Shown here one piece after another: positions 63,639 through 64,000 of a stretch of 64,000 nt of DNA (positions within the stretch are counted from its first letter, which is position 1; the number at the start of each line of letters is the position of its first letter). The notes beneath the pieces were generated by a model. It was not told where the DNA came from and did no database searches. It saw nothing but the letters and a program-made list of their open reading frames with translations. The position numbers were made by a program, and so were the translations under genes. The stretch is from contig NC_134369.1 of the NCBI RefSeq assembly GCF_035582795.1, forward strand, positions 54,002,001-54,066,000, in the 5' to 3' direction. The stretch comes from Mycteria americana. Lineage: Eukaryota; Chordata; Aves; Ciconiiformes; Ciconiidae.

Positions 63639-64000
63639 GTGCGGGGGGCTCGGTGGCGGCTCCGCGGCTGAGCGGGGGGCGCGGGATGTGGCGGGGCGCG
63701 GGCTGCCTGCCGGCGGGGCGCGCTGCCGCCCGGCCTCCCCCGTCCCTGCCGGGCGCGGCCCCTCTCCCCGTCTCCCGCCCAGGGCTGGGGGCGGGCGGTG
63801 CCTCCCCTTTCCCCGCCGGCGTGTGATGGCGGGCATGGCGGCTCAGCTGCGCGGGGGGCCGGGCACGGAGCCGGGCATGGAGCCTGCCCCGGGGCTGCGT
63901 GGCTCTTGCAGCCGGCGCTGAGGGGGGCTCGGGGCTTGCTCCTCTCACACGCGGCTGCCCTTAGCCGTGCGACCCTGTTTGTCACGCGTGGGGAGCTGGG

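Larger units (their letters stand above)
63280..64000 (+). promoter_or_regulatory. SPATA7: CpG island and promoter of SPATA7, possibly bidirectional
   Basis: Base composition changes sharply near 63280 from AT-rich to very GC- and CpG-rich sequence that continues to the window end. It contains a run of GC-box-like elements at about 63501-63525, an X-box at 63445-63458 and the SPATA7 start at 63599. No TATA box is evident, which is usual for CpG-island promoters. Long open frames on both strands here reflect the low frequency of stop codons in GC-rich DNA and are not taken as genes. Exon-like segments on the minus strand at 61.5 and 55.1 kb make a divergent transcript possible. Confidence 0.8.

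Noticed and set aside
63189..63985. Long minus-strand frames of up to about 215 codons at the right edge
   Set aside because: CpG-island shadows with no domain or homology I recognise; the plus-strand SPATA7 start accounts for the island.

Overview
The window looks like nuclear DNA from a bird, most likely a neoavian species. It is AT-rich, intron-dominated vertebrate sequence. It carries a CR1 LINE with the typical avian 3' tail, several avian-type endogenous retroviral LTRs with target-site duplications, and old amniote SINE and palindromic repeats. There is no prokaryotic or organellar content.

Two protein-coding genes are visible, both only in part. KCNK10 (TREK-2 two-pore-domain potassium channel) lies on the minus strand. 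Four coding exons are read from right to left: exon 1 at 45176-45227 (residues 1-17), exon 2 at 19746-20074 (cytoplasmic N-terminus, first membrane helix M1 and cap), exon 3 at 5736-5853 (cap and pore helix 1) and exon 4 at 2679-2839 (selectivity filter 1 and M2). Splice sites and phases agree throughout, giving about 220 residues. The remaining exons must lie left of position 1. Exon 1 sits beside a CpG island at about 45.4-46.6 kb. SPATA7 begins on the plus strand at the right edge: a CpG island at about 63.28-64.0 kb holds GC boxes, a perfect RFX X-box and a short first coding exon ending at 63638. The order KCNK10(-) then SPATA7(+) matches the arrangement in other vertebrates.

Region by region: 1-2678 is KCNK10 intron 4, with a 1.1-kb solo LTR. 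2840-5735 is intron 3, without recognised elements. 5854-19745 is intron 2, with a 4.1-kb non-autonomous provirus (6713-10812) that has a CR1 nested inside it, a deleted solo LTR at 18953-19301 and a GC-rich patch near 13.7 kb. 20075-45175 is intron 1, with a second 0.96-kb solo LTR (27836-28794), CR1 and MIR-type fragments, and a 33-bp microexon candidate at 24463-24495. 46.6-63.2 kb is the KCNK10-SPATA7 interval, with further exon-like segments on the minus strand.

The main lead is possible unannotated N-terminal diversity of TREK-2. A microexon and several upstream exon-like segments have splice signals and phases that join in frame to KCNK10 exon 2. One donor in the CpG island would create a start codon across the splice junction. 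These are hypotheses read from sequence and need transcript data. No wholly new system was recognised.
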